This document shows positions 59,025 through 64,000 of a stretch of DNA of 64,000 bases, piece after piece. Position 1 is the first letter of the stretch; every line of letters starts with the position of its first letter. A program made the translations under genes and the position numbers. This DNA comes from Phycisphaerales bacterium (GTDB lineage Bacteria > Planctomycetota > Phycisphaerae > Phycisphaerales > UBA1924), in the NCBI GenBank assembly GCA_035627955.1, contig DASPKU010000001.1, forward strand, positions 248,001-312,000, written 5' to 3'. The notes below the pieces were generated by a model that was given only the letters and a program-made list of their open reading frames with translations, was not told the DNA's origin and searched no databases.

Positions 59025-60952
59025 CACAGGCTCCGGATGTTCTTGAGGCCGTGCTGCTCGAGGATGGCGGTGACGTTGGTCTTGAGCACGTCGTCGGCGA
59101 AGGCGCTGTCACGGAAGATCACCACCGACTCGCCCGCGGGGTTCAGTTCCTTGTGCCACTTGACGATGCCGGTGGCGAGGTCCTCGCCGTCGCTGGCCTT
59201 GATCTTCTCGGCCAGGCAGGCGATGAGCGTGCCCGCGCCCACCGAGTGCACCTCCTTCCCTGCGATCTTCTTGGTCTCGATGGGGGTGCAGAGGTCGAGG
59301 CCGCGTTTGAGGAGGAGCTCGTAGAGGAGGTCTTGGGCGCTGCGATCCGCTCGCATGTGCTCGACATATTGCTCGATCGAGTCGGATAGCCGCACCGGAT
59401 CAGGATCCCATCCAGTGACGTTGGAATGGTCCAACCGAAACACACGGAATCCGAGGTCGCCTTTGAATGCACGATTCTCGGTACGGAGCTTACGGCTGGC
59501 CCGCCTCAATCTCTCTTTCGTCAGTTCCGCGATGTTTGTAGGACGGTTGAGCTTCCGACAGAAGTCCGCCGCCGTCTTCTGATCGCGGTTGTCCGGGTCC
59601 AACGGCTCCGGGAGCTGCACGAGAATGAATCGCCTCGACAGCCCCTTTGCGGCATTTCTCGCCATGACAGCGTGACCAGTCGTCCCGGAGCCGGCAAAGA
59701 AATCTATCACAATGTCGTTTGGGCCTGCGCCTTGATCCAAGACGGCGGCAATCAACTCCACCGGCTTTGGGAAGCTGAAAACACGCGTTTCAAAGAGTGC
59801 GTCGATGTCGGCGGTGCCGTCGCGAGTGAAGAGCCCCTCACCGATGATCGACGAGACGCCTGTGAAATCAGAATCGAGCTCGCTCAGGAATGCCTTTCTG
59901 CGGGGGCGTCCTTCGCGCTCGGTGGGCCACAGAATGCGCCGTTCCGCGATTAGTTGGCTCATCGTGCTTCGCTCGTATCGCCACCCCATATCCGGACACC
60001 CGTAGTTGATTCGAGTTTCGGGGTCAACCAAATCGTAGTGGAGATTGGGTCGACGGTCGGCAGTTGCAATGCCAACCATGTTGGCGCTAGTCCACGGGCC
60101 TCGCTTGTCGTTGTCCGGGTTGGTGTATTGGGACAGATCCCGCTCGTCGCCCCGTACTCGATTCCCATAGCACAGCAGGTATTCGTGGTCGATCGAGGCA
60201 CCGTTTACGCTGCGGTTGTCTTTGTTCTGACGGCTCTTCCATAAGAAGCAGGCAAGGAAGTTCTCCTCCCCAAACACTTCGTTTGCAGCGAGTCGAAGAG
60301 TCGACAGTTCGTTGTCGTCGATGCTAATGAAAAGGGCTCCGTCCTCTCGCAGCATGTCCCTCGCAGCCCGCAGTCGCGGGTAGATCATGTTGAGCCAGTT
60401 CGTATGAAATCTGCCGGAGGTTTCGAGGTTTGAGGTGAGCCTACGTCCATCCGAAGCGCGGTCCCCGACAAGCATCTGGTAATTCATGACCCCATTCGAA
60501 AAATCGTCCGGGTACACCAAGTCGCTGCCATGGTTGTACGGCGGGTCGATATAGATCAGCTTCACCTTCCCCGCGTAGCTCTTCTTGAGCAGCTTCAAAA
60601 CCTCGAGGTTGTCGCCCTCGATCATGAGGTTCTTGGTGGTGTCCCAGTCCACGCTGTCCTCGGGGCAGGGGCGGAGGGTGCCGGTGCTGGGTTTCAAAGC
60701 GAGGGCGCGGGCCTGGCGCTTGCCGTGCCAGTTGAGGCCGAACTTCTCGTCGGCATCGGTGAGCGTGCGGTCACCCACGAGCTGCTTGAGGACATCGACG
60801 TTGATGGCCGCGCCGTCCTTGCCCTCGGTGACAATCTCGGGGAAGAGAGACTTGAGCTTGGCGATGTTCTCCGCGACCACGTCGGCGGACTGGACGAGGG
60901 GGTCGGAGGCTGTGATTTTCTGCATTGGACCGGTCTCGAGGGCTCGGCTCAT
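59024..60952 (-). CDS. Type III DNA adenine methyltransferase, Mod subunit
   Basis: A 642-residue N6-adenine methyltransferase of the beta order: DPPY motif first (KVKLIYIDPPYNHGSD, about 134), FxGxG motif later (VIDFFAGSGTTGHAVMARN, about 420). Type III Mod features include NLMIEGDNLEVLKLLKKSYAGK and the central target-recognition region (about 200-390). The N-terminal segment (LFPEIVTEGKDGAAINVDVLKQLVGD) is typical. The ATG at 60952 overlaps the DUF262 stop by 4 nt. Together with Res it forms a complete type III restriction-modification pair. The recognition sequence cannot be read from the protein. Confidence 0.94.
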   Translation of the reverse strand: MSRALETGPMQKITASDPLVQSADVVAENIAKLKSLFPEIVTEGKDGAAINVDVLKQLVGDRTLTDADEKFGLNWHGKRQARALALKPSTGTLRPCPEDSVDWDTTKNLMIEGDNLEVLKLLKKSYAGKVKLIYIDPPYNHGSDLVYPDDFSNGVMNYQMLVGDRASDGRRLTSNLETSGRFHTNWLNMIYPRLRAARDMLREDGALFISIDDNELSTLRLAANEVFGEENFLACFLWKSRQNKDNRSVNGASIDHEYLLCYGNRVRGDERDLSQYTNPDNDKRGPWTSANMVGIATADRRPNLHYDLVDPETRINYGCPDMGWRYERSTMSQLIAERRILWPTEREGRPRRKAFLSELDSDFTGVSSIIGEGLFTRDGTADIDALFETRVFSFPKPVELIAAVLDQGAGPNDIVIDFFAGSGTTGHAVMARNAAKGLSRRFILVQLPEPLDPDNRDQKTAADFCRKLNRPTNIAELTKERLRRASRKLRTENRAFKGDLGFRVFRLDHSNVTGWDPDPVRLSDSIEQYVEHMRADRSAQDLLYELLLKRGLDLCTPIETKKIAGKEVHSVGAGTLIACLAEKIKASDGEDLATGIVKWHKELNPAGESVVIFRDSAFADDVLKTNVTAILEQHGLKNIRSL

Positions 60953-62619
60953 GATGCCGCAACCAGGAGGTGCTTGAACTTCTCACGAATGAGGTCTTGA
61001 CGAGCATCGACGAAGTCGTCGAAGCGATCGAGCTTCCAAAGTGCCTTGTCGGTAGGGATCAGGTGCAAGTCCAGATACGAAGCGGGCTTCCCGGCAAACC
61101 ACGCTTCTGGCATGATGTTACTCTTGCCGCCGGCCCCGTTCTCCTCTTTGGTTAGAAGCATGCAGTTGGCGAGTTGATCCCGGACCGGCTTCTTGTACCT
61201 CATCAGGGTGCGTTTGCCGGTCTCAGGATTGATGTCCTTGATGTCCTGCAGAACGCTCTGAGGGAAGATGTGGTCAACTTGGGGGAGGTTGTTGTCGTAC
61301 GCGGGTGTGTGGTTGAAGTCACGGTACCAAAGATTGAATAGGAGGTGGATGGTGTCGCTGCCGTAGCCCATTTGGAATAGGCGAGAATCCGTAAGTTCGA
61401 GCGAACGACCGTTCGAGCGGATCACCCCGAACGCCTCATTCAGATCGAACCGTTTGGAATGGCGAAACTCGCGTACGAGTGCGTCGATTATGGTATCGGG
61501 TTGACCACTGAACGCACCCGCTAAGAGACAGCGCAGCAAGTAGCTGTCCACGCCAGTAGCCTTGCGCCATTCGGCGGGAAAGTGGAAACGAAGGTACACC
61601 AGAGGGATGAGCACCAGGTACGAGGGGAGTGCTTTGTCGCATTGGATGTACGTTTTGCTTCGAACGAAATCGGCAACCTCCTGAATCGCCTCTGCCAGTT
61701 CGTCCCACTTGCTCTCAATCTCCTCGCGCACGCCGCTCTTCCGGAACTTCTCGACCTCGTACTTTGCACCTTGGTTGAGAACGACAAGGCAGGTCTTCAG
61801 GACGAAGTCCCGGTTGAAGGCAAACCCGTGCGAATTCACGGAAGCGAGCAGATCCTCCATCTTGTTGTCCGCGGTTTCCCAAGTCGCGTTCAGCAGCGAG
61901 AACAGAAGGTCGGACTTCCCGAGCCGGGTTCCGCCGGAGTTTGCCCGGATAAAGACCTCGACGACATCGTCCTCGGAGTAGAGCTCCGGATTGTCGATAC
62001 TGTCGAGTTCTTGGTAGGTGACCGTCTCTTCGATCTTGAAGGTCTTGTCGATCAACTCGAGGTGGTCTTCCATCTTCTCGGTGTCTGCCTCACTCACGTC
62101 CTCACTGTTTTCGAACTCCGCGATCACCTCCCGCTTTCTCTTGTTGGTTTTTACGAGCTCTTTGAAGAGAACCCAAGGAAACTTCGCGGTCGACTTAGAG
62201 AGGAACGCGAACTTGTACTTGACGTCGTCAGGCGCGGCGACTTCGCCGCTGAGGATGTTGAAGTACAGCTCCTTCCCCTCATAGCTCCCCATCAGCCCGA
62301 TGAAGAGGCTCTGGAGTCGCTGTTGCCCGTCGAGTACCAAGCACTTCTTCTTGTTGTCCTCGGGCACGTAGAAGTGGGATAGTTTGAGCGTTTCGCGCCA
62401 GTTGTCGATGAACTTGCGTCGCCGAATGCCGCTCGTCGTCTTCCAAACCAGCAGCGTGCTGATTGGGTACTGGCGGAGAATCGAGTCGAACAACCGGCAG
62501 ATCTGGTCCTCACTCCAGACGAAGGGCCGCTGGATGTTGGGCAACCAGAAGCCTCCCTCGTTTTCGGGGTTGTTGAGGTAGTCGACAATCTTCCGGATCG
62601 TGAGTTTCTGGTTCTTCAA
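60949..62619 (-). CDS. DUF262 / HNH nuclease-like protein (GmrSD-type)
   Basis: A 556-residue protein. The DUF262 (ParB-like) domain occupies about 1-280 with the signature VLDGQQRLQSLFIGL and an N-terminal IVDYLNNPENEGGFWLPNIQRPFVW. A C-terminal HNH-like segment reads LPQVDHIFPQSVLQDI (about 450), followed by a conserved Asn in ANCMLLTKEENGAGGKS. Such proteins include GmrSD restriction of modified phage DNA and BrxU. The start is a TTG preceded by GGGAG at good spacing. The base composition is visibly less GC-rich than neighbouring genes. It sits between DUF4391 and Mod within the operon. Confidence 0.88.
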   Translation of the reverse strand: MKNQKLTIRKIVDYLNNPENEGGFWLPNIQRPFVWSEDQICRLFDSILRQYPISTLLVWKTTSGIRRRKFIDNWRETLKLSHFYVPEDNKKKCLVLDGQQRLQSLFIGLMGSYEGKELYFNILSGEVAAPDDVKYKFAFLSKSTAKFPWVLFKELVKTNKRKREVIAEFENSEDVSEADTEKMEDHLELIDKTFKIEETVTYQELDSIDNPELYSEDDVVEVFIRANSGGTRLGKSDLLFSLLNATWETADNKMEDLLASVNSHGFAFNRDFVLKTCLVVLNQGAKYEVEKFRKSGVREEIESKWDELAEAIQEVADFVRSKTYIQCDKALPSYLVLIPLVYLRFHFPAEWRKATGVDSYLLRCLLAGAFSGQPDTIIDALVREFRHSKRFDLNEAFGVIRSNGRSLELTDSRLFQMGYGSDTIHLLFNLWYRDFNHTPAYDNNLPQVDHIFPQSVLQDIKDINPETGKRTLMRYKKPVRDQLANCMLLTKEENGAGGKSNIMPEAWFAGKPASYLDLHLIPTDKALWKLDRFDDFVDARQDLIREKFKHLLVAAS

Positions 62620-62631
62620 AGGTACTCCCAG

Positions 62632-63399
62632 TCACAGTTTCGCTATGGCTTCACGGTGCTGCGACTGGAGCAACTGCAACTCAAGGTTGAGTTCCACCAA
62701 GCGCGAGGTCTGCCGCTCCTTGGTGGCCAGGGAGCGCAGGGAGGCCATTCTACTTTCCAGCACGGAAACCGCCAGCAGCGCGGCGCGTCTTTCCGCGGCT
62801 TCTTCCGGGGTCGCGGGGACGCGGAAGTTGGTGGTGAGGCGGGCGGCGTCCACCGCCGTGAAGGCGTCCATCCAGCCGCGGTAGAGGGCGTAGAGGTGGG
62901 GCCGGGGGCGCGCGGTGAGGGCGAGGGCGGGGAGAAGCTGTTGGCAGAGGGCCGTGGGGAGCTCGCCAAGGCGCACCTCGTGCACGTCGCCATCAAGGAC
63001 GGTCTTGCCGGATTCGCCTTGGGACCAGCGCTTGTCGACCAGGGAGAGGCGTGGGCCTGTCGGCATCCCCGAGGCGATGAGGAGCAGCGGGTATGGAATG
63101 GCACGGTGGACAAGCTCGGTGAGGCGCGCGGCCTTGGCGTCAGACGCCCCCGCGCGGAGGGTGAGCGTGAGCACGGCGACTTCGAGCACTTCGCGGGCGT
63201 CGTCGCGGTAGGCGGCAAGCCCGACGGTGGTGGGCTTGAGGGCGGCTGTCCAGTGGAGCTCGTCAACGAGGTCGTTGATGGACTTCTTGTCGGTGCCGGT
63301 CGCGGCCCCGTGCTCCACGAGCAGCTTCTTGGGGACGCGCTGCCCCACCAGGGCGCTGGAAGGGAGCCCGCAAGCCGCGATGACTTCGTCGGCCGTCAC
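62632..63399 (-). CDS. DUF4391-like protein of the defence operon
   Basis: A 255-residue protein. LPSSALVGQRVPKKLLVEHGAATGTDKKSINDLVDELHWTAALKPTTVGL, then LTELVHRAIPYPLLLIASG, match DUF4391 as I remember it. That family is found beside helicases and type III-like methyltransferases; its function is unknown. The C-terminal 60 residues form a likely coiled coil (AALLAVSVLESRMASLRSLATKERQTSRLVELNLELQLLQ). The GTG start overlaps the preceding stop by 4 nt, and DUF262 follows after 12 bp. Confidence 0.8.
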   Translation of the reverse strand: MTADEVIAACGLPSSALVGQRVPKKLLVEHGAATGTDKKSINDLVDELHWTAALKPTTVGLAAYRDDAREVLEVAVLTLTLRAGASDAKAARLTELVHRAIPYPLLLIASGMPTGPRLSLVDKRWSQGESGKTVLDGDVHEVRLGELPTALCQQLLPALALTARPRPHLYALYRGWMDAFTAVDAARLTTNFRVPATPEEAAERRAALLAVSVLESRMASLRSLATKERQTSRLVELNLELQLLQSQHREAIAKL

Positions 63400-64000
63400 G
63401 CGATGCCGCTCGCCGGAGGCAGGATGACCAGGTACGCGAGTACTTCGAAGTCGTTGACACCCGCGAACTCGCCCTTGCGGGTGGTGGTGCCTCCGGGGGT
63501 GAAGAGGCTGGCGGCGGAACGCTCGTCGCTGCGGCTTTGGATGGCGGCGGTGGCGGCCGCGAGCAGCTTCTGGGCGTGCTGCATGTCGCGGCCGAAGTGG
63601 GTGGCCTTGTCGAAGCGGGCGCAGGCGGAGGCGTCGGGGAGGTCCTTGCCGATACAGAGGCGCTTGAGGCGGTCGAGGATCTGCTTGGCCTGGGTGTAGC
63701 CCAACAGCACGGCGCCGTCGTCGCCCACGTGCACGAGATAGTTGGGCGCGAGCGGGTACCCCGGTTCGGGCAGGACCTTCGGGGGCACGCCCTCTTCTTC
63801 CACGGCCTGCAGGCAGAAGATGATCCCGGGCGGGATGTCGTCGTCGGCGGAGGTGGTGACAGCGAAAGCGCCGAGCGGCAGGTTCTCGAGTTCCCCGGGG
63901 TGGGCGCGGGCGTACTCGGCGAGGTCGATGCGGAAGTCGGTGAGGGTGAGGTCGGCGATGGAGACGCCGGTGGAGAGGTCTTCGAGGTCGATCACGGCCT
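63396..64000 (-). CDS. C-terminal part of a large helicase-like protein (runs off the window)
   Basis: At least 200 residues of a longer gene continue past the right edge. PPKVLPEPGYPLAPNYLVHVGDDGAVLLGYTQAKQILDRLKRLCIGKDLPD, then FDKATHFGRDMQHAQKLLAAATAAI, resemble the C-terminus of SNF2-type helicases that accompany DUF4391. That assignment rests on memory of the pattern and on context. No helicase motif is inside the window. The in-frame GTG at 63995 is not taken as the start because the frame stays open to the edge. It is the first visible gene of the defence operon. Confidence 0.65.
   Translation of the reverse strand, partial: AVIDLEDLSTGVSIADLTLTDFRIDLAEYARAHPGELENLPLGAFAVTTSADDDIPPGIIFCLQAVEEEGVPPKVLPEPGYPLAPNYLVHVGDDGAVLLGYTQAKQILDRLKRLCIGKDLPDASACARFDKATHFGRDMQHAQKLLAAATAAIQSRSDERSAASLFTPGGTTTRKGEFAGVNDFEVLAYLVILPPASGIA

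Overview
The window is GC-rich, densely coded bacterial DNA. It most resembles a planctomycete of the Phycisphaerae type. This is inferred from gene content: large secreted proteins with paired DFNGDGDxGTDxDIExFF calcium-loop tails, a PEP-CTERM-like anchor, small membrane proteins with CxxCGYDLR zinc ribbons, a fused AroD-AroE enzyme, and lipid A genes (lpxA, lpxB) that imply an outer membrane. No rRNA, tRNA, CRISPR array, transposase or replication origin was found.

Layout. 1-2.3 kb: a palindromic repeat pair, two zinc-ribbon membrane proteins and a secreted alpha/beta hydrolase. 2.3-12.2 kb: housekeeping genes (DinB-like protein, aroDE, lpxA, an MBL hydrolase, rsfS, prfB with a +1 frameshift site, a Ser/Thr kinase, infC). 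12.3-16.1 kb: two secreted proteins, the second large and multidomain. 16.2-23 kb: small membrane proteins, a VTT-family protein, ugd, a methyltransferase and a DUF1963-like gene split by a stop codon. 23-33 kb: dxs, parDE, a polyprenyl synthase, ptsN, rsmB, a histidine kinase with its regulator, and lpxB. 33-49.5 kb: an ABC-F ATPase, a degenerate transglutaminase-like protein, a flavoprotein with a methyltransferase, panB, an HtrA-like protease, a YdjY-like lipoprotein, murD, priA and carA. 49.8-54.7 kb: another secreted calcium-loop protein, a queuosine-precursor transporter and a B12-binding/MeaB fusion. 54.7-55.5 kb: tandem repeats and the decapitated 3' end of a third secreted protein. 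55.5-64 kb: a tightly overlapping defence operon running off the right edge (helicase C-terminus, DUF4391-like, DUF262-HNH, type III Mod, type III Res, small CC-motif protein).

Two global patterns stand out. First, about 19 genes have a TANNNT -10-like hexamer ending 5-9 nt before the start codon with no Shine-Dalgarno sequence, which suggests widespread leaderless transcription; I used this to choose several starts. Second, several dispersed palindromic repeat families occupy the gaps and also enter coding sequence (aroDE, the YdjY-like lipoprotein, murD, rsmB, the 3' ends of dxs and a zinc-ribbon gene). The best characterised is a 29-bp hairpin with 10-bp arms that covary, an RRGR-type loop and a GCACG tail.

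Most central genes look vertically inherited. The defence operon is the likeliest horizontally acquired block: its DUF262 gene is visibly less GC-rich than its surroundings, and its left edge abuts a truncated secreted-protein gene.
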